From: Spiribacter sp. 2438
GTDB lineage: Bacteria; Pseudomonadota; Gammaproteobacteria; Nitrococcales; Nitrococcaceae
Length of the DNA: 64,000 nucleotides
Assembly: GCF_009676705.1 (NCBI RefSeq)
Contig: NZ_CP046046.1
Coordinates: forward strand, 1,054,001 to 1,118,000
Reading direction: 5' to 3'
The notes beneath the pieces were generated by a model that worked only from the letters and a program-made list of their open reading frames with translations, ran no database searches and was not told the origin of the DNA. The first letter of the stretch is position 1. Each line of letters opens with the position of its first letter. A program made the position numbers and the translations under genes. This document shows, in pieces, positions 28,373-36,740 of the stretch.

Positions 28373-28444
28373 ATGAACGAACTGGCCTTTCGAATCATCA
28401 CCGGCGCCCCGGATCCGGTTGCGCCCTTCAGCCACGCCGTTTAA
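28373..28444 (+). pseudogene. RidA N-terminal remnant
   Basis: Twenty-three codons, with APDPVAPFSHAV resembling the RidA/YjgF N-terminus (APxPVGPFSHAV), preceded by a good AGGAG site, then TAA. The remaining ~100 codons are absent. This suggests a second small deletion scar just upstream of dinB. Confidence 0.55.
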
Positions 28445-29002
28445 ATGGCCAAGGGATTTGGTAGCGACCCCGTCACTGCCCTGCAGGGCGACAATGATGT
28501 CTACCTGGATCAACTTATGCGGTTTCTGGAGCGCATCAACACGGGGGACTATCGCGCGGCCAACGGGGCCGATGCCGCCATTGGTACCCACGTCCGCCAC
28601 GTCCTTGAACACTACGAGACCCTGCTGCGCGAGGCGGATCTGCCGATCAATTACGATCGGCGGACCCGGGATCTCGCGGTTGAACAGTGCCCGCAGACCG
28701 CAATCGCAAGTCTTCAGGCAGTGCGTGCGCAGTTGCATGACCTTGCTGACATGGCCTCGGAGCAGACCCTGACCGTCGCCTGCAGTTGTGCTACCGACGG
28801 CAGCGAGCGGCCGACCGTGGTCACCTCGACCCTGGGGCGTGAGCTCATGTTCCTGCAGAGCCACACCGTCCACCACCTGGCACTGATCGCCGTGTTGGCA
28901 CGCCAGCGGGGGATGTCCGTGCCCACGGATTTTGGTGTTGCGCCAGCCACCCTGCAGTACCGGGCATCGACTGCGCCGCCGGAGGGCTCATGTGCACGCT
29001 GA
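28445..29002 (+). CDS. DinB-like metal-binding helical protein
   Basis: Four-helix DinB/YfiT-type protein of 185 residues. Histidines in THVRHVLEHYETLL and in the C-terminal SHTVHHLALI helix would form the divalent metal site. Relatives include thiol transferases; function here is unknown. The ATG directly follows the ridA remnant stop and has no clear ribosome site, so the original start may have been lost. The 3' end overlaps the next gene by 13 bp. Confidence 0.75.
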   Translation: MAKGFGSDPVTALQGDNDVYLDQLMRFLERINTGDYRAANGADAAIGTHVRHVLEHYETLLREADLPINYDRRTRDLAVEQCPQTAIASLQAVRAQLHDLADMASEQTLTVACSCATDGSERPTVVTSTLGRELMFLQSHTVHHLALIAVLARQRGMSVPTDFGVAPATLQYRASTAPPEGSCAR

Positions 29003-29715
29003 GCTGGATCCGTCACGCCAATGGTTACGATCTGCTGTGTAATCGCGACGAACGCCGCGACCGCAGCGAGGCGGACCCCCCCGCAATCCGTGCGGGCGAG
29101 CGTGGCGACTATCTGGCGCCGCGGGATCCGGACGGCGGTGGCAGCTGGATCAGTGTCAATGAACATGGCGTGTCGCTGTGCCTGCTGAATCACTACAGCG
29201 CCGACACCCAGACCGCCGGCTCAGCCACCGATTACCTCAGTCGGGGCCGGATCATTACCACCCTTGCTGATGCCGTTGATATCGGCATGGTGCGCCGCGA
29301 TCTGGACTCGCTCGAGGTGGCCCGGTATCGACCGTTTCTGCTCTTTGTCCTCGCACCGGGCGCAGCGCCGGGGCTGTGGTGCTGGGACGGCCGATGCCTG
29401 CAGGAAGAGGCCGTGTCGGGGCCACCGCTGACCACCACGGCAGTGGATGCCGAGGCAGTGCGCGCGTATCGGCAGCAGTCGTTTCGCGAACTGACCGACG
29501 ATGAACCGGACGCGTCGGCCCCTTCCCTCGAGCAGCTATTCCGCTGGCATCGATCGATGAACCCTGAAGCGCCCGAGGCCGGCGTAGCGATGTACCGAGA
29601 GGATGCAATGACCGTCAGCCTGAGCCACGTCCGGGTTGGGCCGGACGGCATCGCGCTGAACTATTATCCGGGTCATCCGGCGGCGGCCCCGTGGCCAGGC
29701 GATCGGCCAGGCTGA
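28990..29715 (+). CDS. NRDE family (TANGO2-like) protein
   Basis: Protein of 241 residues starting with MCTLSW and carrying the CNRDERRDR motif that names the family. The N-terminal cysteine becomes residue 1 of an Ntn-hydrolase-like fold after methionine removal (known for the family). It overlaps the dinB-like gene. Role unsettled; eukaryotic TANGO2 is linked to haem and lipid handling. Confidence 0.85.
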   Translation: MCTLSWIRHANGYDLLCNRDERRDRSEADPPAIRAGERGDYLAPRDPDGGGSWISVNEHGVSLCLLNHYSADTQTAGSATDYLSRGRIITTLADAVDIGMVRRDLDSLEVARYRPFLLFVLAPGAAPGLWCWDGRCLQEEAVSGPPLTTTAVDAEAVRAYRQQSFRELTDDEPDASAPSLEQLFRWHRSMNPEAPEAGVAMYREDAMTVSLSHVRVGPDGIALNYYPGHPAAAPWPGDRPG

Positions 29716-29730
29716 CGTCCAATCGGCAGG

Positions 29731-29755
29731 AGGTCAGCCCCACTGGGGTTGGCCT
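29731..29755. terminator. Bidirectional stem-loop between convergent genes
   Basis: AGGTCAGCCCC and GGGGTTGGCCT pair over 11 bp (two G-U or mismatch positions depending on strand) around the loop ACT, between the NRDE gene and osmC, which converge. The U-tract is poor. Confidence 0.5.
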
Positions 29756-29764
29756 ATCGGGCTA

Positions 29765-30313
29765 TCACCCTTCGAGCAAACCAATTTCAAAGTCAATCGG
29801 GTTCCGCACGGTGTTGCCCACCGGCGAGTAGTAATTGGCCCGTTGAACGATCTCATCCAGCACTTCCCGCGAAGCATCGCCCTCGATATCGACTTTCACG
29901 CGCACAGCCTGAATACCCATTTCCTCTGGTGAAGGCTCATGCCCCCCCGCTCCCCACGCTGCGGGGTTACCAATGTCGCCTTCCAGATGTAGCTCGAGCT
30001 TGCGCAGCGGCACTTCCTTCCAGGTGGCGACGGCGATGATTCCGACTGCCAGGCATCCCCCTAGCGCCGAAAGCACCACCTCGGCCGGTGCTGGCGCCGT
30101 GTCCTGACCGAATAAATGCAGCGGCTCATCCACAACGACCTCATGACCACGCACATGACTGATGGTGCGGTACTGACCCTCCACCACCGTGTGCACTTTG
30201 TTGGTGCCCTGCGTCTGCGGGTTGTTACGGCCTTTCTCCGCAAAGCTGAGCAATCCGTCCCGATCAATCGGGCGAAGATGCTTTGTGACAGTCCGTTCTA
30301 CCGTTTTACTCAT
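29765..30313 (-). CDS. OsmC family protein
   Basis: OsmC/Ohr-fold protein of 182 residues. The first redox cysteine is in LGGCLAVG (near 86), but the position of the second (usually HCPVSNT) reads YYSPVGNT, so the usual two-cysteine peroxidase pair is incomplete. GGAG precedes the ATG. It is the last gene after the ABC importer set, 30 bp downstream of the permease, suggesting co-expression. Confidence 0.85.
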   Translation of the reverse strand: MSKTVERTVTKHLRPIDRDGLLSFAEKGRNNPQTQGTNKVHTVVEGQYRTISHVRGHEVVVDEPLHLFGQDTAPAPAEVVLSALGGCLAVGIIAVATWKEVPLRKLELHLEGDIGNPAAWGAGGHEPSPEEMGIQAVRVKVDIEGDASREVLDEIVQRANYYSPVGNTVRNPIDFEIGLLEG

Positions 30314-30343
30314 AATCGCGTTCTCCGTGATGTATCAAATCTG

Positions 30344-31150
30344 TCAGTTTTGCCAATTAACCTTGCGAATTAGTGCTGTCACCAGGCCATCCAGGACATA
30401 GCCGATCACGCCGATCCACAGCACCAGTGCCGCCAATTGGTCATAAGCAAGAATGTCTCGGGCATCATTGATGGCGTAACCCAGCCCGCTGGTTACGCCC
30501 AGGTATTCCGCGGGTACCAGAACCACCCAGGCGACGCCGAGCGCCAGTCGAATGCCCGCCAGCACATCCGGGGCAATGGAGGGCAGAGTCAGGCGCCACA
30601 GCCGGCCCCACAGAGGCGCACCCAGATTGCGGGCGACTTTGAGATGCAATGGATCAATGCGCTGCACGGCAAATACGGTTGAAAAAAGAATCGGCCACAC
30701 CGCCGCCATGAAAATCAGAAACACGATGGCACCGTCCCAGGTGGCAAAAACCATGACCGCGATGGGCATCCATGCCAGCGGACTCACCATCCGCAGCAAT
30801 TGGAATGGGAAACCGGTGACACGCCGGAGCAGCTCGGACGACCCCACAACTATCCCCACCGGCACGGCAACCAGTATCGCCAGCAGCATTCCAAAGCCGA
30901 TGCGGTAGAGACTCGCACCGGCGGCTTCACCGAGATCTCCACTCACCAAAACTTGCCAGGCCGCCGGCAGTGCCGCCTCCGGGGCGAAGCGCGTGAACGC
31001 AAACAGCTCAGGTTGCGCTTTGATGTACTGCCCCCCGGCCCACCAAAGCAACAGAAGACACAGTGCACCGGCAACCGGATAGGCCACCCGATCGAGCAGA
31101 CCATGAGCCCAGCGCGATGAGCCAACCGCTCCCGTAATCGGCGTGCTCAC
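30344..31150 (-). CDS. ABC transporter permease (SsuC/NrtB type)
   Basis: Inner-membrane permease of 268 residues with about six helices and the EAA-type loop (ARNLGAPLWGRLWRLTLPSIAPDVLAG shortened here) that contacts the ATPase. Belongs to the nitrate/sulfonate/taurine importer family. Its ATG overlaps the stop of the binding-protein gene by 4 bp. The C-terminal half (VPAEYLGVTSGLGYAINDAR) is typical. Confidence 0.9.
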   Translation of the reverse strand: MSTPITGAVGSSRWAHGLLDRVAYPVAGALCLLLLWWAGGQYIKAQPELFAFTRFAPEAALPAAWQVLVSGDLGEAAGASLYRIGFGMLLAILVAVPVGIVVGSSELLRRVTGFPFQLLRMVSPLAWMPIAVMVFATWDGAIVFLIFMAAVWPILFSTVFAVQRIDPLHLKVARNLGAPLWGRLWRLTLPSIAPDVLAGIRLALGVAWVVLVPAEYLGVTSGLGYAINDARDILAYDQLAALVLWIGVIGYVLDGLVTALIRKVNWQN

Positions 31151-32403
31151 AGCTGAATGCGCTCCTCACGCGTCAGTTCATTGAGATAATTCGCCCCTGG
31201 GTTCTGGCGCAGCGCTTCCTCCACAAACCGGTAGTCCACCAGATCATCGGCAACGAACTCGGGGTCCAGGCCCTGCAGGAACGTGGTGTCTCCCTCAACC
31301 AGCGTCTGATTCATTTCGGTCACCAACCGCTTGGTGGCCGAGGGGTAGGGATACGGGGAAAAATCAATCCGCCCCACCCGCCAGTCCGGATGACTTAATG
31401 CTCCGCTGTCCCGATATTCCGCCTGGTCGTAATGGGTCATGGCCCGGCGCACCACGTCCGCCGGCATGGGTAAGTACCCCTGACCGTCCCGGGACAGCAG
31501 TTCTGCCACCTCGCCCTTGTTTTGTTGCGCGTACTCAGCGCCCCGAACCACCGCGTTGATGACTCGCTGCGTCCACTCCGGATTCGCATTCACCTGGTTT
31601 TCGTTCATGCAGACCACGCAGCAGGGGTGGTTCTCCCACATGTCGCCGGTGAATCGCAGCAGCCGGCCGCCAGCGAGTAGTTCCCCAGCCGCATTGAAAG
31701 GCTCGGCCACGATGTATCCATCGATCTGCCCCGCCCCCAGACTGGCAGGCATTTCCGGAGGTGGGAGGATGAAAAGATTGACCTCATCGTCGGCAAGCGC
31801 GTCTTCCTGACGTCGAATCACCGGGCGCAGTCCCACATTGCGCAGCCCCATCTGCAGCAGTGTGTTGTGGATGGAGTACCAGTAAGGCACCGCAATCTGC
31901 TTGCCACCCAGATCAGCAAACGACTCAATTCCGGAATTTCCACCCACCACCAGACCGGAACCATTGATATGGGCCCATGCCATAACCTTGACCGGGAAAT
32001 CATTGTTGTACCGCATCCAGATCGGGACCGGCTTGAGCAGGTGCACCAAACTGAATCGCCCACGAACAAAGCCCTCGACGAGGCTGGACCAGCTCCGGAT
32101 CAATTCGGGTGCTTCGGTCTTGACACCTTCATCCTCGAAATACCCCAGCGCATGCGCGGTGAGCAGCGAGGTGGCATCCGTGATCGGCAGATATCCGATG
32201 CGCAGCACCGGCTCCTCCCCGTCCTGTGCCCCAGCCAACCCCATGGGAAGCGTCAACCCCGCCGCAAGGCCACCGACGGCGGCCAGGCCATCCAGCAGGA
32301 ACCGGCGACGGTCTGTCTGGATCCGGTAGTCCGCTGAGAGGATTTCGTCGCAACCGCAGCGGGAATGGTGCCGCTGGCACTCCGAGTTCCGTCTAGTGCT
32401 CAT
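31147..32403 (-). CDS. Tat-exported NrtA/CmpA-like ABC substrate-binding protein
   Basis: Periplasmic binding protein of 418 residues. A twin-arginine signal (DRRRFLLDG near residues 31-39) is followed by a hydrophobic core and an ALGAQ-type cleavage region. The mature part (LRIGYLPITDATSLLTAHALGYF and the WSSLVEGFVRGRFSLVHLL region) fits the nitrate/bicarbonate/sulfonate NMT1-like family. The long n-region has a Cys/His cluster (CQRHHSRCGC). Tat export suggests folding or cofactor/metal loading in the cytoplasm. Substrate unknown. Confidence 0.88.
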   Translation of the reverse strand: MSTRRNSECQRHHSRCGCDEILSADYRIQTDRRRFLLDGLAAVGGLAAGLTLPMGLAGAQDGEEPVLRIGYLPITDATSLLTAHALGYFEDEGVKTEAPELIRSWSSLVEGFVRGRFSLVHLLKPVPIWMRYNNDFPVKVMAWAHINGSGLVVGGNSGIESFADLGGKQIAVPYWYSIHNTLLQMGLRNVGLRPVIRRQEDALADDEVNLFILPPPEMPASLGAGQIDGYIVAEPFNAAGELLAGGRLLRFTGDMWENHPCCVVCMNENQVNANPEWTQRVINAVVRGAEYAQQNKGEVAELLSRDGQGYLPMPADVVRRAMTHYDQAEYRDSGALSHPDWRVGRIDFSPYPYPSATKRLVTEMNQTLVEGDTTFLQGLDPEFVADDLVDYRFVEEALRQNPGANYLNELTREERIQL

Positions 32404-32444
32404 GAGTCGTCCTTTAATGGTTGAATAAGAAAGCGGTGGAATGA

Positions 32445-33248
32445 CTAGAGCCCCACCGCTACGGAGGGTCGTTCCTGCTCGCGCCGCGGCGATCTGACGG
32501 GGTTGCGCCGGGCCCGGCCGAAGGCAGCCAGCAGCTCATCGCGCATTTCGGCAAATCCCGGCATCCCGGGTCGACGGGGATGAGCCATCTCGTTGTCCAC
32601 CAGCGCGTGTATCCGGCCGGGACCTCGCTCCATGACCGCAATGCGATCACCCATGATGATGGCCTCGTCCAGATCATGGGTGACCTGGACCAGGCTGATA
32701 CCCCGCTCGGCAACGATGCTCAGCACTTCGTCCTGCAGATCGGTGCGGGTGAAGGTGTCCAGTGCCGAGAATGGCTCGTCGAGCAGGATGATGGCCGGTG
32801 ACATCACCAGAGACCGGGCCAGGGCCACGCGCTGCTGTTGCCCGCCTGACAGATCTCGCGGGTGACTCCCCGCCCTGTCCGCCAGGCCGACGCGCTCAAG
32901 CATATCCATGGCCTTTTCGCGCCTCACCCTCCCGAGCCCGGCAAATTCGAGGCCGAGCGCAACGTTGTCCACCACAGTCAACCAGGGATACAGAGCCGCC
33001 TGTTGAAACATGATGTTCCATTCCGGGCGCGGCTTGTCTACCTCATCTTCACCAACATGAATCGACCCAGAGGTCGGACGGATCATGCCAGCGATCATGT
33101 TGAGCAATGTGGATTTGCCGCACCCGCTCTCACCGACCAGCGCGAGGCTTTGGCCGGCCTCAACGGTCACGGAGATGTCCCGCAGGACCGGCGGATCATT
33201 GCGGTTGTACCAGTGATTGATCTGCTCGATACGAATGCCGATCGGCAT
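32445..33248 (-). CDS. ABC transporter ATP-binding protein (SsuB/TauB type)
   Basis: ATPase of 267 residues: Walker A GESGCGKSTL near residue 38, signature LSGGQQQRVALARS near 134, Walker B IILLDEPFSALD near 155, and the His switch VTHDLDEA. First gene of the importer operon. Its upstream region, shared with the divergent flavoprotein gene, carries two AT-rich palindromes. Confidence 0.94.
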   Translation of the reverse strand: MPIGIRIEQINHWYNRNDPPVLRDISVTVEAGQSLALVGESGCGKSTLLNMIAGMIRPTSGSIHVGEDEVDKPRPEWNIMFQQAALYPWLTVVDNVALGLEFAGLGRVRREKAMDMLERVGLADRAGSHPRDLSGGQQQRVALARSLVMSPAIILLDEPFSALDTFTRTDLQDEVLSIVAERGISLVQVTHDLDEAIIMGDRIAVMERGPGRIHALVDNEMAHPRRPGMPGFAEMRDELLAAFGRARRNPVRSPRREQERPSVAVGL

Positions 33249-33320
33249 CTTTTTTCCCCGTTAATGCGGATAAGGCAGCGACCTTAAGATCGAAATCAGA
33301 TCATTTGAAGGAACGTTTTT

Positions 33321-33360
33321 TTATATCGATATAAGCAGACGGATTCGAAATATAGATATT
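33321..33360. promoter_or_regulatory. Paired AT-rich palindromes in the divergent promoter region
   Basis: TTATATCGATATAA (33321-33334) is a perfect 14-bp palindrome. AATATAGATATT (33349-33360) is an imperfect copy with the shared core ATATnGATAT, 27 bp centre to centre. The stretch is markedly AT-rich within GC-rich DNA and lies between the ABC ATPase gene and the flavoprotein gene. Likely operators or promoter elements for coordinated control. Confidence 0.5.
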
Positions 33361-33433
33361 CATAATGGGTATTTCCCAACCATCAGTTCGCCTAATAACC
33401 TGCTGGCAATCAACTCAAATTACGGAGATATCC

Positions 33434-34531
33434 ATGGCCAGTTCAGCTGCGGAAATTATCCAACCCACCAGCGACCTCGAAGCGCTAGTGGCCGGTTCAC
33501 TTGAACCAATGGTTGTCGACATCGACCGCTCAGGGCATTACCCCGAGGGATTCATGCGGCTCATTGGCGAACATGGGATCTACAACCGCCACACCACCGA
33601 GGGCGGCCACGACTTTGCCGGGGCGATCGACGCCATGAGCGAGGTCTCAAGGGTCTGCATGTCCACCGGATTTTGCGTCTGGTGCCACGACGCCCTCACC
33701 TGGTACCTCGACAACGCCGAGGTGCCGGAAACCCGCGAGAAATGGCTCGGCGTCGTGGGCAACGGTCAGCAGCTGGGTGGAACCGGGCTGTCGAACGGCA
33801 TGAAAAACGTTGCCGCCATCGAGGCGCTCAAGATTCACGTCCGACCGGTTGATGGGGGTTACATCGCCAACGGCACGCTCCCCTGGGTCTCGAATCTGGC
33901 GCCCGATCATGTGTTTGCCGCGGTGTTCAATAATGAGTCCAGCGGGCATCGGGTCATGGCCCTGGTGGACTGCGCGGCGCCGGGCTTCGAGCTCAAGCAG
34001 TGTGCGGAGTTCGTAGCGCTGGAAGGCAGTGGCACCTACGCCTGTCACTTCGACGAAGTCTTCATCCCCACGGACCAGGTGATCAGTCACGATGCCGGCG
34101 GGTTTCTGCCACGGATTCGGGCCGGATTTGTCCTTCTGCAGATGGGCATGCCCCTCGGCGTCATCGAGGGATGCATCGAAATCATGGAATCGATGGCGAA
34201 AACCCATGCCCATGTCAACGGTTATCTTGACGAGCAGCCGGAGGCTCTGCGCGAGGAGCTTAACGACCTGCGGGTGGCGGTCCATGCCCTCGCCGATGAA
34301 GTCCCGGGCAATGCCAGTGACAGACTTTTCCGAGACATTCTGCAAGTGCGCGAGCAGGGCTCGGCCCTGAGCCTTAGAGCTTCACAGGCCGCCATGCTTC
34401 ACGCGGGAGCCCGGGGGTATCTGGCCGATGCCCCTGCCCAGCGAAAACTCCGGGAGTCATACTTTGTGGCCATCGTCACCCCGGCGATCAAACACATTCG
34501 CAAAGAGCTCGCGCGACTCGAGGCAGCCTGA
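33434..34531 (+). CDS. Acyl-CoA dehydrogenase-fold flavoprotein
   Basis: Protein of 365 residues with the three-domain acyl-CoA dehydrogenase fold (N-terminal helices, mid beta-domain around [15 protein letters not shown] and [15 protein letters not shown]-terminal helices around [22 protein letters not shown]). It is divergent, resembling monooxygenase-like members such as SfnB/DszC rather than fatty-acid enzymes; no assigned catalytic glutamate was identified. ATG 33434 follows GGAGATATCC. Next to a rubredoxin reductase and a small-molecule importer, so it may be an oxygenase or desaturase acting on the imported compound (inference). Confidence 0.75.
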   Translation: MASSAAEIIQPTSDLEALVAGSLEPMVVDIDRSGHYPEGFMRLIGEHGIYNRHTTEGGHDFAGAIDAMSEVSRVCMSTGFCVWCHDALTWYLDNAEVPETREKWLGVVGNGQQLGGTGLSNGMKNVAAIEALKIHVRPVDGGYIANGTLPWVSNLAPDHVFAAVFNNESSGHRVMALVDCAAPGFELKQCAEFVALEGSGTYACHFDEVFIPTDQVISHDAGGFLPRIRAGFVLLQMGMPLGVIEGCIEIMESMAKTHAHVNGYLDEQPEALREELNDLRVAVHALADEVPGNASDRLFRDILQVREQGSALSLRASQAAMLHAGARGYLADAPAQRKLRESYFVAIVTPAIKHIRKELARLEAA

Positions 34532-34536
34532 GTTCA

Positions 34537-35937
34537 GTGACTGACGATAACGCAGCTGGCTTCAGGCAATACATCTGTCTCGTCTGCGGCTATATCTACG
34601 ATGAGGCCGATGGCGACCCGGATGGCGGCCTGCCACCCGGCACTCGCTACGAGGACATCCCGGATGACTGGGTCTGCCCTGACTGCGGCGTCAGCAAGGC
34701 GGATTTCGTGCCCCTTGAGGAGGCGACGAAAACACCGGCACCCGCCGCCGCCAATCATCGCTCACGGGCGCTACCGACAGACCCTTCGCAGGTGGTCATC
34801 ATTGGCGGGGGCATGGCGGGCTGGGCGGCGGCGGAAGCCATCCGCCGGGAAGATCCACACCGGGCCGTGGTACTGATTACGGCGGATGCCGGTCATCACT
34901 ACCCCAAACCCCGGCTCTCCAGCGCCGCCGGGGAAGGGTTATCCCCTGATGAAATCATCCTGCGAAAGGCGACGGAACAGGCCGCAAAGCACGGTGTCGC
35001 GCTTCTGTCGCACACCCGGGCACTTCGTATCGACCGCAGCCGACAGCGTGTCATTACCGCGCGTGGCGGCGTGCCCTACCACCGCCTGGTGATCGCCATG
35101 GGTGCTGAGCAGCGCAGACTGTCACTGGCTGGTAATGGTGATGAACCGATTCGCACCATCAACTCACTGGAAGATTACCGAGCCCTTCGTTCAGAAATCG
35201 ACGGCCGGAAATCCTCCATTTTAATTGTCGGTGGGGGGCTGATCGGCAGTGAGTTCGCCAATGACCTTACAGTAGCCGGGCATCAAATCACCCTCGTGGA
35301 GCGCGGGGAGCACCTCCTCTCTGCCCTGCTCCCGGCAGCGGCCGCCCACTCACTCGAGAGTGGGTTTACCGAGAATGGCGTTATCGTCTACACCCGCGAT
35401 AGTCTTCAGTCCCTTACTTCGGGCTCGGATGGGAAGCTCAAGGCAATACTGACCAACGGGGGGACTTGGGAGGGTGATCTAGTCATCTCCGCACTCGGCC
35501 TTGAGCCCAATACCCATCTTGCCCGCCAGGCCGGGCTTGAAGCCCGCCAAGGACTGGTGGTCGATGACCAGATGCGCACCAGTGACCGGTACATATTTGC
35601 CCTTGGGGACTGCGTGGAACACCGGGGTGTCATCCGCCCTTATGTGCGTGCTCTGCGCCGTCAGGCGAGTGTCATTGGAGCAACCCTTGCCGGCGGCACG
35701 GCCGGGTACGACGGGACGCCGGACACCATCATCATCAAGACATCGCTGCATCCCGTCGCTGTCTATCCGGTTTCCCTTCAGGGGGAGTGGGTTGCCGCGC
35801 ACGAGGGCCGTTGGAACTACTACATTGGCGACCGCCTCACCGGCTTTGCCCTCACCGGCCGAGCCGTTGCAGAAACCAAGCGCGTGGAAAAAGAACTGGG
35901 TCAACCCGCGTCACGCTCGGCGAATATCAACGGATGA
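34537..35937 (+). CDS. Rubredoxin-rubredoxin reductase fusion
   Basis: Electron carrier and its reductase in one 466-residue chain. Rubredoxin occupies residues ~10-60 ([10 protein letters not shown] and CPDCGVSK, two CxxC iron sites). After a ~25-residue linker comes an FAD/NAD(P)H reductase: GGGMAGW near 90, second nucleotide site [11 protein letters not shown], and FALGDCVEH near the C-terminus. Starts at GTG 5 bp after the flavoprotein gene. Would supply NAD(P)H electrons through rubredoxin to a partner, most simply the neighbouring flavoprotein. Confidence 0.93.
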   Translation: MTDDNAAGFRQYICLVCGYIYDEADGDPDGGLPPGTRYEDIPDDWVCPDCGVSKADFVPLEEATKTPAPAAANHRSRALPTDPSQVVIIGGGMAGWAAAEAIRREDPHRAVVLITADAGHHYPKPRLSSAAGEGLSPDEIILRKATEQAAKHGVALLSHTRALRIDRSRQRVITARGGVPYHRLVIAMGAEQRRLSLAGNGDEPIRTINSLEDYRALRSEIDGRKSSILIVGGGLIGSEFANDLTVAGHQITLVERGEHLLSALLPAAAAHSLESGFTENGVIVYTRDSLQSLTSGSDGKLKAILTNGGTWEGDLVISALGLEPNTHLARQAGLEARQGLVVDDQMRTSDRYIFALGDCVEHRGVIRPYVRALRRQASVIGATLAGGTAGYDGTPDTIIIKTSLHPVAVYPVSLQGEWVAAHEGRWNYYIGDRLTGFALTGRAVAETKRVEKELGQPASRSANING

Positions 35938-35980
35938 ACCAACACCGGTGCATCCAGCAGAGCGCTCCGGCATCGCCTGA

Positions 35981-36727
35981 CTAAACACACCGCCCGCCAT
36001 CAACCTCCAGACATGCACCGGTGATGAAGTTTGCTTCATCACTCGCGAGGAATAGCGCCGCATTGGCAATATCCAGCGGCTGGCTGAGCCGGCCCATCGG
36101 GATACCGCTGACGATCTTCTCGCGGGTGTTGTCGCCCAGAAAATCATCGATTAGCCCGGTCTCACCCATGACGGGGTTGATGGTATTGACCCGAATATTG
36201 TCCGGTGCCAACTCAACGGCCATGGATTTGCCGGTAATGACCGCCGCGCCTTTGCTGCCGTTGTACCAAGTCAGGCCGGGCCGGGGTCGTACGCCCGCTG
36301 TAGAAGCGACGTTCACGAAGCATCCCCCACCGCGTTTGCGAAAGACCGGTACCGCGGCCTTCGCGACGTAGAAGAGGGACTTCACGTTCACCGCGTAGAT
36401 ACGATCAAAGGTCGCCTCGTCCACATCCATCATCGGACCATTGCGGTGAGTGATCCCGGCATTGTTAACAATGATGTCCACATCGCCAAAATGCTCGATG
36501 GTGCGGTCCACAAGATGATGGACTGAGTTTGCCTCGGCCACATTCGCATGGATATAAATCGCCTCACCCCCGCCATGGCGAATGCTGTCGGTAACCGCCT
36601 CACCGGCCGCATCATTGATGTCGGCAAGCACCACTCGAGCCCCTTCTTCTGCAAAACGTCGAGCAATCCCCTCACCGAACCCCGACGCTGCCCCTGTCAC
36701 AATCGCAACCTTGCCTGCGAGTCTCAT
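35981..36727 (-). CDS. Short-chain dehydrogenase/reductase
   Basis: Classical SDR of 248 residues: TGAASGFGEG cofactor motif near residue 11, NNAG near 88, catalytic Ser in VASTAG and Tyr/Lys in WYNGSKG, and the C-terminal GACLEVDGGRCV. ATG 36727 has GGAGACAGGATT upstream. Last gene of the tetronate operon, 13 bp after the aldehyde dehydrogenase. It probably oxidises a sugar or hydroxy acid linked to the pathway, but the substrate is unknown. Confidence 0.88.
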   Translation of the reverse strand: MRLAGKVAIVTGAASGFGEGIARRFAEEGARVVLADINDAAGEAVTDSIRHGGGEAIYIHANVAEANSVHHLVDRTIEHFGDVDIIVNNAGITHRNGPMMDVDEATFDRIYAVNVKSLFYVAKAAVPVFRKRGGGCFVNVASTAGVRPRPGLTWYNGSKGAAVITGKSMAVELAPDNIRVNTINPVMGETGLIDDFLGDNTREKIVSGIPMGRLSQPLDIANAALFLASDEANFITGACLEVDGGRCV

Positions 36728-36740
36728 CAATCCTGTCTCC

